Below, in pieces: positions 1 to 8,131 of a DNA stretch of 10,019 nucleotides. The translations under genes were made by a program, and so were the position numbers. Under the pieces are notes generated by a model. The model searched no databases. It was not told where the DNA came from and saw only the letters and a program-made list of their open reading frames with translations. Origin of the DNA: Alistipes sp. CAG:514 (GTDB lineage Bacteria; Bacteroidota; Bacteroidia; Bacteroidales; UBA932); contig HF986043.1 in assembly GCA_000431015.1 (NCBI GenBank), positions 1 to 10,019 of the forward strand, in the 5' to 3' direction. The stretch's first letter is position 1; every line of letters begins with the position of its first letter.

Positions 1-222
1 GCCGGGGCGGCGGCCTAAATCACTTGCGAAACTTGAGTCAAGATACAGATACTGAACACCTCTGACTCATTTAAAGAAAGTCAGACTCGGCTTTATTCAA
101 TAGTAACAGATGGTGTTAACAAGCGTTCATTCTTTGGTGTTAAGGTTGAGATTGAAAGCAATTATCTATCACCGTACAGACCTGTCGATAGCTTCGATGA
201 TGCCGACACGGAATCTGAACAG
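1..222 (+). other. Upstream in-frame extension of drmA, 5' end disrupted or outside the window
   Basis: The reading frame of the downstream helicase stays open from position 37 to 222 and encodes residues that read as a continuation of the DrmA N-terminal part, running into the conserved segment around 'YIYRNVEDYGVGHFC'. There is no ATG, GTG or TTG in frame between 37 and 222; only ATA (43, 49) and CTG (52) occur. In-frame stops lie at 16-18 (TAA) and 34-36 (TGA). The other two + frames are open from position 1 to about 55-63, so a single-base frameshift near 34-40 would reconnect an upstream part. The first 15 bases are very GC-rich, unlike what follows. The alternatives are a frameshift, a truncation by rearrangement with an upstream gene ending at 18, or a sequencing error. 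No promoter is recognisable here. Confidence 0.5.
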
Positions 223-2934
223 TTGAAATACATTTATAGGAACGTAGAGGATTATGGCGTAGGACATTTTTGTTCTGTGAACTGGAGTAAAAACCAGGAT
301 ACTGTTTCTGTCTGGTCTGAATTCCTCCCAGAGTATGATATCCCTGATGTTGATACCGCTCCTAAATTTTTACAATTAAAAGATGGAGTAAAGACCGTAG
401 TAAATGCACTGTCCGACACAACTACATTGCAGATAAAATGGCTTTCTACGCTCAATAAACAGACAAAAAATGGTGAAATAATCTCGGCTCTCAAATCATT
501 CGCTAATACTTATAAGGCTTGGATTGATAGCGCTTTACAAGATTCATCCTTCCCCATTTATGCGGAGAGTATTCAATCCGGTTGTATTTCGGATTATAAG
601 CGAATAATGGCTAACATTGATCTGCTTACAAATGAACAAAACATGTCAGTTTTCCGCTTGATGAATACTGCCATGTTTATTCAGATGTGGCATTCTCAGA
701 AAAATAATCAGGACTATCTACGAGAAGAATTAGAAGAAACAAATGAAGACTTCTATATAAGCCAGAGTGATGACATCTTCAAGGCTGGTCAACCAGCAGC
801 ATGGCGTCCCTTCCAGCTTGCTTTCATACTTCTTAATCTTGATGGTATTATTCAAAGGGAAGATGACCCGGAGTGGCACTCTAGGAATGATTTAGTTGAT
901 TTAGTGTGGTTCCCTACTGGTGGCGGCAAAACAGAATCTTATTTAGGCATCATTGCGTTCACAGTTTTATACCGTAGGATTACCAACGCTAATAAGAAGA
1001 CCGGAGGAGGCGGAACGACGGCTATTATGCGGTACACCTTACGCCTGCTGGCCACTCAACAGTTCCAGCGCGCAACGAGGCTAATCTTCGCTCTGGAACA
1101 GATACGTAAATGGGGTAAATATAAGCTAGGTAAGGAGGAGATTTCAATTGGTCTCTTTGTAGGAAATGATGCTTTACCAAATAAACTATCAGGAGAGGAC
1201 GGATTAAGAACAGAAGCATCCAAATGGCAAAGCGGATTGGATTCAAAGATTCCACTTGGGCATTGCCCATGGTGCGGGAAAGAATTGGCGTGGAATGATA
1301 CAGAAGGGGTTTTTTACTGCAAGAATTCGTTCTGTGCTTTCGACGAAAAGCTTCCTGTCCTACTGTGTGACGAACTCATCTACAAGAACCCACCGACTCT
1401 TCTTTTTGGAACTGTCGATAAATTCGCGATGATTGCTCATAATGTTGATGCCAAAAAAGAGAAGGATTCGCGCAGGTTGTTCATTACGCCCGACGGTCTG
1501 ACTCCCGATTTGATTATCCAAGATGAGCTGCACCTGTTACAAGGTACACTTGGTTCGGCCGTAGGCCTATTTGAATGTGCTATTGACTACCTTTCTACAA
1601 GATTTGGTGTAAACCAATCCGGGAAGTCGATTAAGATTAGGCCCAAAGTAATATCCTCAACCGCAACGACAAGGAACACGGCTTTACAAATTAAGGCCTT
1701 ATACGATAGAGGCGTAAATATATTCCCTAAAAATGGAATCAATTACGATGACTCTTTCTTCGCATTTTACAAGAGAAAGATAGTTAATGGGCAGGAAGAA
1801 TTTTTATCCAAGAGAAAGTATGTTGGCATTCTTCCTACTGGTAGAACGGCAATGTTTGTCCAGGTACGACTAGCAGCTTGTTGTTTTGTCCACCGCGCAC
1901 TTTTTGAACTCGAACACATTGACTTATTATCTGATAAACAATTTGTTAAGGCGGCTGACTACTACTATTCATTAATCTCGTATTTCAATAGTTTAAAGGA
2001 AGTTGGCACTACAGATGTCCAGTTCTATACTGAATTTACCAAATACGCCAGACGTTTATTTAGAAGAGTACTGAGGCCCGGCAAGATGCTCCAATGCTTT
2101 TATTCGTTCGATGGCTCTATGCATGAAGCGGAGTTAACTGGACGGCTTACAGGCCCGGAGGTCGTAAAGACACTAGAGAAAGTCCAAACAGAATGGAATC
2201 CTGATAGACGCCTTCCGTATAGCCTTGATGGAAATCAATATCCGATAAAGACTCCTCCAGATTTTATACTTGCAACAAATATGATATCTGTTGGCATTGA
2301 TATTCCGAGGTTTAACCTTATGATTATCAACTCGATGCCAAGGAATAAGGCTGAATACATCCAGGCGTCATCCCGAGTTGCCCGTGATGACTTGGGCATT
2401 GTATTCACGCTGCATAATCCATTCAGAGCAAGAGACCTCTCACATTTTGAACGATTCCGTGAGTTTCATGAGAAGCTTTATTATTACGTAGAGCCCATCT
2501 CAATCACTCCTTTCTCCTCCAAGGCTATTGACCGATATATGCCACTGCTTCTGGGAACAATCGTACGCCATGTAATTCCTGAATTGGCAGGCAATCAGAA
2601 TGCGAACAGATTGACTGATGAACAAGCGAATAAAGTTGCTCAGTTGCTTAATCAGTACTTCAGTGAAAGGCTTACCCGAAATAGTCAGGAAAATGATCCT
2701 CAGTTACGAGAGGTATTCACAAAAGAGGCTTTGGAGAATATACGTAGTTTTATAGCCGACGCATTTGCAGAATGGAAGGCCAAACAGCCTACCAAGTATT
2801 CTTATGACAAAAATGCCTTGTACATCTCAACTGACTCCTACGATGAAGAAAAAGACAATTCTCATTGGGTAGTCCCAAAGAGTGTGCGTACAGTTCCTGC
2901 AGGTTCCGTAATTAAAGTAGACAACGAGATATGA
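223..2934 (+). CDS. drmA: DrmA-like DISARM helicase (SF2, helicase C-terminal domain), probably 5'-incomplete
   Basis: This is a large ATP-dependent superfamily 2 helicase/translocase of the DrmA type; in DISARM, DrmA pairs with DrmB on invading DNA. Numbering from the TTG at 223, the Walker A is 'PTGGGKTE' (K236), followed by a conserved 'RYTLRLLATQQFQRA' block and 'IGLFVGNDALPN'. A four-cysteine zinc-binding insertion follows (C348, C351, C366, C371), then 'TLLFGTVDKFAM', a DEAH-like box DELH (434-437), a motif III-like 'SSTAT', 'ATNMISVGIDIPRFN' and motif VI 'QASSRVAR' (714-721). The arrangement is that of DrmA rather than of a Rad3 or restriction-type helicase. Motif VI has VAR where this family usually has VGR. 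The TTG is only the first conventional start in frame: coding resemblance runs back to position 37, and 903 residues is shorter than typical DrmA, so the N-terminus is missing or frameshifted. The stop overlaps the drmB start (ATGA), implying translational coupling. The gene is AT-rich like drmB. Family identity is confident; functionality is not. Confidence 0.88.
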   Translation: MKYIYRNVEDYGVGHFCSVNWSKNQDTVSVWSEFLPEYDIPDVDTAPKFLQLKDGVKTVVNALSDTTTLQIKWLSTLNKQTKNGEIISALKSFANTYKAWIDSALQDSSFPIYAESIQSGCISDYKRIMANIDLLTNEQNMSVFRLMNTAMFIQMWHSQKNNQDYLREELEETNEDFYISQSDDIFKAGQPAAWRPFQLAFILLNLDGIIQREDDPEWHSRNDLVDLVWFPTGGGKTESYLGIIAFTVLYRRITNANKKTGGGGTTAIMRYTLRLLATQQFQRATRLIFALEQIRKWGKYKLGKEEISIGLFVGNDALPNKLSGEDGLRTEASKWQSGLDSKIPLGHCPWCGKELAWNDTEGVFYCKNSFCAFDEKLPVLLCDELIYKNPPTLLFGTVDKFAMIAHNVDAKKEKDSRRLFITPDGLTPDLIIQDELHLLQGTLGSAVGLFECAIDYLSTRFGVNQSGKSIKIRPKVISSTATTRNTALQIKALYDRGVNIFPKNGINYDDSFFAFYKRKIVNGQEEFLSKRKYVGILPTGRTAMFVQVRLAACCFVHRALFELEHIDLLSDKQFVKAADYYYSLISYFNSLKEVGTTDVQFYTEFTKYARRLFRRVLRPGKMLQCFYSFDGSMHEAELTGRLTGPEVVKTLEKVQTEWNPDRRLPYSLDGNQYPIKTPPDFILATNMISVGIDIPRFNLMIINSMPRNKAEYIQASSRVARDDLGIVFTLHNPFRARDLSHFERFREFHEKLYYYVEPISITPFSSKAIDRYMPLLLGTIVRHVIPELAGNQNANRLTDEQANKVAQLLNQYFSERLTRNSQENDPQLREVFTKEALENIRSFIADAFAEWKAKQPTKYSYDKNALYISTDSYDEEKDNSHWVVPKSVRTVPAGSVIKVDNEI

Positions 2935-5069
2935 ACATTCATTCAGCAAAAGCGCTAAATCATAGCGTAGATCAGTATAAACTCTTGTCATCAAATGCTG
3001 GTGTAGGTGCCGTAATCAACACCCGGCTGGGCTTCTCTGTGATGCCTTTATCCATAGAGAATTGGAAATTTATACAGCGTGTCGAAAAACGTCTTCTCCA
3101 GAACCCTAATATGACGGTCGAAGAAATTGAAGAAAAGGCCGCTGTAGAAGTAGTCGAGGACGAGAGGTTTCTACAATATCTTAAAAAAGATGAAGGCCTT
3201 CCAAATTTGAGTTGTCTGGTCGCGATTCCACATATGCAGATTAACGAGAAATTTAATACTGTTGATGTTAAGAATAATCCACTTTACAAGAAATATCTAG
3301 AGCCCAATGATTACGCCGCGAATTCCTGTGAAGATTGGTTTGTTGTACCAGGAATCGTCTTTCCCAGATGGATGGTAAGCCAAAAGACAAATCTTCTTTT
3401 CCCTTATGATTACTGGAGGGACCTTTGGAAGAATAGGTTTAGGAATCTATTTTCCTTTGCACCTCCAAGGGATGCCTCGAGTCCAACAGGTAGAGTGTTT
3501 ATTAAAGATGGAGAAGAAAGAAAAGAGTATTGTCTTTTAACCCAGATGCCCTTCGTCTTGATTTGTCCTAACGGACATATCTCCGATGTTCCATGGGATA
3601 AGTATTTCAGTGCAAGGCTTAGGGACGGACAAGGTGTGTTTAAACGCGGCTATGATTTGTTCGGTTTTTCTGGGTGCGACTGTGAGAAAGGAGGCAAACA
3701 CGAACTGTTTTATTCAGAAAACAAAAACCATTCTGAGGGCTTTGGTTTATTGAAATGCACTAAGTGTCAAGAGGTTGTATCTTTGGAAGGTATTATGAAC
3801 CTAAGACCAAAGTGCTCACGGGAAAAGCCATGGTTAGGCAAAGAGAATGTAAGTTTTGAGAAAGATAAAGAATGCAAAGTAATGACACGTGATGAAGATG
3901 AAACCATGAGGGTAGCCCTTGTGACGAGTAATAGCGTTTATTACGCAGAGACTTTCAGTAGTTTGTATATTCCGAAAGTTAGTATTTCGCAGTGTTCAGG
4001 CTTTGTATTGACGGAGCAGGAACAAAAAGCTTATGAATGGCTAAGTAATAACGCTTATGCGGCTTTTCTCGTAACGTCCCCTGAAAAATCCAGATTGGAT
4101 TATTGGACTGAATCATATCATCATGATAGCGATTTTGTTGAAGAGCTAGAATTGACGGCAGATATACAACTATCTGATGAGGAAGTTATTAAAGTTAAGA
4201 GTCGATTCCTGGAAGATGATAAGATGAATAGAGAAGGGCAAAGTGACAAAATTGAGGAATATCGTTATCAGGAATACGCCACTTTTACAAAACAAAAATC
4301 CTTATCCCATAAAAAACTAAGTTTTCATAATGTCGTTTTGCCCGATTCATTAACTCCGTTTTTCTCCCAAATTAGTCAAGTTGATACCTTGTGCGTAACA
4401 AAAGCACAAACAAACTTTTATCGCGTCTCTATTCAACAACCCGTTAGGACAGATGATGGGATTATTTATCCTGAAGGATGCAAGATATACGGTTCCTCCC
4501 CATTTAAGGTCCGAGTGCTTCCCGCAAATCAGGTTTTTGGAGAGGGTCTGTTCTTTGAGCTCAACAGAGACTATCTAAAGCAATGGTGTCTGACAAATTC
4601 TGATAAGTACAAAAACCGGGACAATAAATTAGGGAGCCAAGTCAGCATGGTATTAGACACATACGGAGCTCCAGCATTCTACGTCCTCCATACTTTAGCC
4701 CACTTGATAATAAAGGAACTTGAGTTCTCTTGCGGATACTCATCAGCAAGTTTGACTGAACGTATTTATTATTCAAACAGGATGTGTGGATTTTTAATCT
4801 ATACTACTGACGGTGCTGAAGGAGGCATGGGAGGACTTGTATGGCAAGGGCAACCAGAATTGATTGAGCGAATCATCAAGAAGGCCCTTATTAGAGCGCT
4901 GAATTGCTCATCTGACCCTGTTTGCTGGGAGCATGATGAAACTCTCAATTATGCCGCCTGCTTCTCCTGCTGTATGATTTCAGAAACTTCCTGCGAGTAT
5001 AGAAACATGGGGCTTGATCGTAGAGCGCTTGTTGATACAGATTTCGGATTCTTAAAAGACTTACTATAA
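2931..5069 (+). CDS. drmB: DrmB-like DISARM protein with DUF1998 domain
   Basis: This DUF1998-containing partner of DrmA has no catalytic domain I can identify; in DISARM, DrmB forms the core complex with DrmA. The N-terminus has 'GVGAVINTRLGFSVMP', matching the usual DrmB opening. The segment 'ICPNGHISDVPW' (C212 to about W221) starts a cysteine-rich, zinc-ribbon-like region that continues with CDC, 'KCTKCQE' and a later Cys before 'PWLG'. The C-terminal DUF1998 region includes 'FYVLHTLAHLIIKELEF', 'DGAEGGMGGLVWQG' and a terminal cysteine cluster from C659 ('CSSDPVCW', then 'AACFSCCMISETSCE'). At 712 residues it is within or slightly above the normal DrmB size and looks intact. The ATG overlaps the drmA stop by four bases, and the endonuclease gene begins two bases after its stop, so all three are probably one operon. 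The sequence is AT-rich in its middle (one 60-base line, 4141-4200, is 33% GC). Confidence 0.9.
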   Translation: MNIHSAKALNHSVDQYKLLSSNAGVGAVINTRLGFSVMPLSIENWKFIQRVEKRLLQNPNMTVEEIEEKAAVEVVEDERFLQYLKKDEGLPNLSCLVAIPHMQINEKFNTVDVKNNPLYKKYLEPNDYAANSCEDWFVVPGIVFPRWMVSQKTNLLFPYDYWRDLWKNRFRNLFSFAPPRDASSPTGRVFIKDGEERKEYCLLTQMPFVLICPNGHISDVPWDKYFSARLRDGQGVFKRGYDLFGFSGCDCEKGGKHELFYSENKNHSEGFGLLKCTKCQEVVSLEGIMNLRPKCSREKPWLGKENVSFEKDKECKVMTRDEDETMRVALVTSNSVYYAETFSSLYIPKVSISQCSGFVLTEQEQKAYEWLSNNAYAAFLVTSPEKSRLDYWTESYHHDSDFVEELELTADIQLSDEEVIKVKSRFLEDDKMNREGQSDKIEEYRYQEYATFTKQKSLSHKKLSFHNVVLPDSLTPFFSQISQVDTLCVTKAQTNFYRVSIQQPVRTDDGIIYPEGCKIYGSSPFKVRVLPANQVFGEGLFFELNRDYLKQWCLTNSDKYKNRDNKLGSQVSMVLDTYGAPAFYVLHTLAHLIIKELEFSCGYSSASLTERIYYSNRMCGFLIYTTDGAEGGMGGLVWQGQPELIERIIKKALIRALNCSSDPVCWEHDETLNYAACFSCCMISETSCEYRNMGLDRRALVDTDFGFLKDLL

Positions 5070-5071
5070 AG

Positions 5072-6478
5072 ATGCTTTACAATTACGACAGAACAAGTAA
5101 GTGGTCCATATTAGAGTATAGCAAGTTGCTTCTTGGAAAAACCCTTGAAGAGGCTATCGCACCGAATGTAATTGAAGCCCGCAAGGGTAAAGGACGCCTT
5201 GGCCAGCTGGTGGAGGAGTATTTCTTCGGCTATGATGTCAACTCCAACCCGGATGCAGATTTCTCTGACGCCGGTCTGGAACTGAAAGTAACGCCACTCA
5301 AGGAACTCAAGAATAAGGTTCTCGCCATCAAAGAGCGTCTGGTCTGCACAATGATTGACTATGATGCCGACCAAAGCAAGGCCTTTGAGGAGTCACATGT
5401 GTATCTCAAGTGCGCATACATGCTCATCTTGTTCTACCTCCACGAGGCAGATGTTCCTGTGCAGCAGCTCCTTTTCATCTATGCCGTCCTGTGGCAGATT
5501 CCCGAAAAGGACCTGCTCATAATGAAGCAGGACTATGAGAAGATTATTGCCAAGATTCGCGCCGGCAAGGCCCACGAACTTTCAGAGGGTGATACTACTT
5601 ATCTGGGCGCCTGCAGAAAGGGCCAGAAGGGAGATACAGACGTGTACTATAATCTCCCGGACGGAACACGGGCAGCTATTCCCGCGCCCAAGCGTGCATT
5701 CTCCCTGAAGACCCAGTACATGCGTACCATACTGGAGTTCGCGAAGAAAACCGGTGGCCAGGGAACCTATAACACGTCTGCGCTGGTACATGGCTACGGC
5801 CCTCATCTCATCGAAGAATCTGAACTGCGGGTGAAGAGTTTCGAAGACATCCTCCTGGATCGATTCAAGCCTTACTACGGAATGTCTTATGACGAATTAG
5901 TCAAGGAATTGCACGCCCCGACAACTGGTGCCAAGAGCAAATACTTCCTTGTGGCCAATGAAATTCTGACAGAGAGCCATACCAGAGGCGATGACGTGAC
6001 CAAAGCTGACGAATTTGTCAAATCCGGTATCGTCATCAAGACCATCCGGCTCAACAAGAATGGCCGTCCTGCAGAGGCTATGTCATTCGAGAATATCAAC
6101 TACTTCGACATTCTGCAGGAAGATGATTGGTTTGAATCCCGGCTATACGACATCTTCACTGGACGTTTCCTGTTCATTGTCTTCCAAGAGGATGAAAACG
6201 ACGTGGTCCGCTTGAAGAAAGCCTTCTTCTGGACAATGCCGGTCAAGGACCTGGATGAAGCAGCAGCATATTGGCTCAACATCAAGAATGCAGTGAAGGC
6301 TGACCATATTGCGCCAGAGTATTTCTACCGTGAGAGCGACCACAAGAAATTTCATGTTCGCCCGAAAGGTAAAAATGCCGCGGATGTCACGGCAAATCCC
6401 AATGGCGGCACAGCCAAGAAATACTGCTACTGGTTCAACCACGACTACATCAAAGCGATAGTCGAAGGTGCAGAATAG
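5072..6478 (+). CDS. Sau3AI/MutH-family type II restriction endonuclease, predicted GATC specificity
   Basis: This is a 468-residue restriction endonuclease of the Sau3AI type, which cleaves unmethylated DNA at GATC in characterised members. The N-terminal catalytic MutH-like domain shows 'KGKGRLGQLVEEYFF' (residues 38-52) and then the PD-(D/E)xK centre with D63, E70 and K72, in the same D-x6-E-x-K spacing as MutH; E49 sits where MutH has its additional acidic residue. A second MutH-like domain follows from about residue 270. Its equivalent of the active site reads E314, V321, K323 ('EFVKSGIVIK'), so the key glutamate is lost, as expected for the non-catalytic DNA-binding/allosteric domain of Sau3AI. 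Length is close to Sau3AI (about 490). It starts two bases after drmB and probably shares its transcript. Its first ~90 bases are AT-rich like drmB, while the rest is about 50-58% GC in lines counted. A hairpin terminator follows the stop. Specificity is inferred from family, not shown. Confidence 0.88.
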   Translation: MLYNYDRTSKWSILEYSKLLLGKTLEEAIAPNVIEARKGKGRLGQLVEEYFFGYDVNSNPDADFSDAGLELKVTPLKELKNKVLAIKERLVCTMIDYDADQSKAFEESHVYLKCAYMLILFYLHEADVPVQQLLFIYAVLWQIPEKDLLIMKQDYEKIIAKIRAGKAHELSEGDTTYLGACRKGQKGDTDVYYNLPDGTRAAIPAPKRAFSLKTQYMRTILEFAKKTGGQGTYNTSALVHGYGPHLIEESELRVKSFEDILLDRFKPYYGMSYDELVKELHAPTTGAKSKYFLVANEILTESHTRGDDVTKADEFVKSGIVIKTIRLNKNGRPAEAMSFENINYFDILQEDDWFESRLYDIFTGRFLFIVFQEDENDVVRLKKAFFWTMPVKDLDEAAAYWLNIKNAVKADHIAPEYFYRESDHKKFHVRPKGKNAADVTANPNGGTAKKYCYWFNHDYIKAIVEGAE

Positions 6479-6479
6479 A

Positions 6480-6508
6480 AAAATGCGGGGCTCAACACCT
6501 CGCATTTT
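6480..6508. terminator. Bidirectional hairpin terminator between convergent endonuclease and methyltransferase genes
   Basis: The arm AAAATGCGGGG (6480-6490) pairs with CCTCGCATTTT (6498-6508) around a seven-base loop, giving 11 pairs with a single G-U wobble in the + transcript (an A-C mismatch on the other strand). The outer A/T ends provide a U-tract in both directions. It lies between the stop of the + strand gene (6478) and the stop of the - strand gene (6514), the expected place for a shared intrinsic terminator. It should be slightly stronger for the + strand. Confidence 0.8.
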
Positions 6509-6513
6509 CTGTC

Positions 6514-7764
6514 TTATTTCAACCGGGCTTCCAGTTCCTTACCCACCCGGGTAATAATTCCGCAAACCAACGCATTTCCCATCAGAAAGGCTCGCTTGCC
6601 GTTGTCTACGCCCGCCAGCTTGGTATGGTCGGAGGGGAACATATTCAAGCGCTCCAACTCCACTGGAACCAATCGACGCAGGCGGCCGGTCTGATCCTGG
6701 ATGACGTGCCGGCAGCGGTCCGGACTCTTTCCGCCCTCAGACGTGATGATGGTTCGGGACGGTTTGTCTATCGAATCCGGGAAATCCATACCACCCTCAG
6801 TGTAGAAATACTGGCCACCGTCCTTTCTGGTTCTGAGCTCACGTTTGGTGCCCTTAAAGTATTTCCAGCGCTCAATCTGGGCTTCAGGAACATAGAATTC
6901 TGCCGGAACCTCTTCCGGAGGGACCATGATGTCACGTATGGTCATGGGGGGGTCATCGCAAGCCGGAATAGTTGAAGTGGAATATGCAATTCCATCCACC
7001 ATTATGCCACTATTCTCGAAGGGACGGTCCGTATTGGAACTATTAAACGACTCGGTAATATCCAGCAGACGGTCTTTCTTCTTGCTAGAAAGGGCAATCT
7101 TGCGAAGAGCAGAAAGCTTTCCCTCAACGAGAACCGGGAATGCCTTGGCAAATACACCAGAACGGAAAACCCAATCATCTGGCTCGGTAAAACCCTGTCC
7201 AATGGCTCCGTACTTCTTATAACCTACTATGTACGTGCGGCGCCGCTTCTGAGGCATTGCATACTCGGCGGCATTGATGACGCGCCATTCTACGATATAT
7301 CCCAGTTCATTGAGGCATTCCAGAATGATGGCAAAGTCCCGACCGCGCTGTTTTGCAGGAGAGAGCAACAAGCGGTCAACGTTCTCAAGGAACACGACGG
7401 CAGGGCGGTTTTCGCCTTTCTCTTTAAGGATGCGATAGATGGACCACCAAAGAACACCCTTCTTTCCTTCGATACCTTTGGAATTGCTAAGGGTCGTGGC
7501 CACAGAGTAATCCTGGCAAGGGAAGCCGCCTACGAGCATGTCGTGGTCGGGAATATCCTCGGTCTTTACCTGATTAATGTCTTCGTTGACAACACTGTCC
7601 GGACCGAAGTTCTTTTCATACACCATCGCGGCGTGCTGGACCTTTGTCGCAGGCTCCCACTGGTTAGCCCAGATGGTCTTAAAAAAATCGGAATCAGCCC
7701 TATCAAGGCCAACTCGAAATCCACCGACGCCCGCAAATAATTCTATGACACGTACTTTATCCAT
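6514..7764 (-). CDS. DNA (cytosine-5) methyltransferase, M.Sau3AI-like (possible DrmMII role)
   Basis: The protein transfers a methyl group from S-adenosylmethionine to carbon 5 of cytosine, protecting host DNA from the partner endonuclease. The 416 residues show the C5 motifs in order: motif I 'ELFAGVGGF' (8-16), motif IV 'GGFPCQDYS' with catalytic C83, motif VI ENV (127-129), motif VIII Q172-K-R174-R-R176, a target-recognition region of roughly 185-340, motif IX ('RRLVPVELERLNMFP') and motif X 'GNALV' (396-400). Segments such as 'WANQWEP', 'KGVLWW' and 'LNELGYIVEWRVINAA' resemble the M.Sau3AI branch that modifies GATC, matching the convergent Sau3AI-type nuclease. The gene is more GC-rich than drmAB, like the endonuclease. 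It begins ten bases after a small unknown gene on the same strand, so the two may be cotranscribed. Class 2 DISARM systems also carry a C5 methyltransferase (drmMII), so this enzyme could serve either or both systems; the sequence alone does not decide. Confidence 0.92.
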   Translation of the reverse strand: MDKVRVIELFAGVGGFRVGLDRADSDFFKTIWANQWEPATKVQHAAMVYEKNFGPDSVVNEDINQVKTEDIPDHDMLVGGFPCQDYSVATTLSNSKGIEGKKGVLWWSIYRILKEKGENRPAVVFLENVDRLLLSPAKQRGRDFAIILECLNELGYIVEWRVINAAEYAMPQKRRRTYIVGYKKYGAIGQGFTEPDDWVFRSGVFAKAFPVLVEGKLSALRKIALSSKKKDRLLDITESFNSSNTDRPFENSGIMVDGIAYSTSTIPACDDPPMTIRDIMVPPEEVPAEFYVPEAQIERWKYFKGTKRELRTRKDGGQYFYTEGGMDFPDSIDKPSRTIITSEGGKSPDRCRHVIQDQTGRLRRLVPVELERLNMFPSDHTKLAGVDNGKRAFLMGNALVCGIITRVGKELEARLK

Positions 7765-7774
7765 ATATAATCCA

Positions 7775-8089
7775 CTATAGCCTATGCAAGCGCTCTAACA
7801 ACGATTCTTTCCGTAAATAACCGTTTTCTTCAATCCACGGATTATTCTCAATCAGCCTTTTAAGAGCCTCAGAAGAACTTTCCCCAGACTCAATGCCTAA
7901 GACCTGATAATTCTCCACCAAATGTTGGGTCGGAGATTCACAATTGCCTTCTGGGGTATAAAAAATAAAGTCTTGCATTTCAATATTAAATTGAGCATGC
8001 AAAATTACAAAAGATTCTCGAATGATCCAAGCATGGAAACGTATAAATGATTGGTATTGCCGAAACATAATGCTATATTTGTATGTCAT
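7775..8089 (-). CDS. Small hypothetical protein upstream of the methyltransferase
   Basis: A 104-residue reading frame that I do not recognise. It starts with ATG at 8089 (a second possible start is the Met at codon 8, 8068) and ends ten bases before the methyltransferase start, so cotranscription is likely. The N-terminal half is rich in aromatic and hydrophobic residues ('FIRFHAWIIRESFVILHAQF'), followed by an acidic linker ('GIESGESSSEA') and a charged, probably helical C-terminus ('KESLLERLHRL'). No signal peptide, transmembrane helix of usual length or clear helix-turn-helix is visible. It is markedly AT-rich (18 of 60 bases G+C in 7981-8040), unlike the methyltransferase next to it, suggesting a separate origin. 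Its position resembles that of controller or accessory proteins in some restriction-modification loci, but nothing in the sequence supports that role. It might not be a real gene. Confidence 0.5.
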   Translation of the reverse strand: MTYKYSIMFRQYQSFIRFHAWIIRESFVILHAQFNIEMQDFIFYTPEGNCESPTQHLVENYQVLGIESGESSSEALKRLIENNPWIEENGYLRKESLLERLHRL

Positions 8090-8131
8090 CCAGTAGTATA
8101 GTTCTTTGTCATCCTGCAGGCTGTTGAAAAA

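Noticed and set aside
6143..6505. A 120-residue - strand frame over the end of the endonuclease gene
   Set aside because: It overlaps the C-terminal domain of a well-supported gene and runs across the terminator hairpin; no family resemblance.
6625..7222. + strand frames of 116 and 98 residues inside the methyltransferase gene
   Set aside because: They are shadows opposite the conserved C5 methyltransferase motifs and show no start signals or family features.
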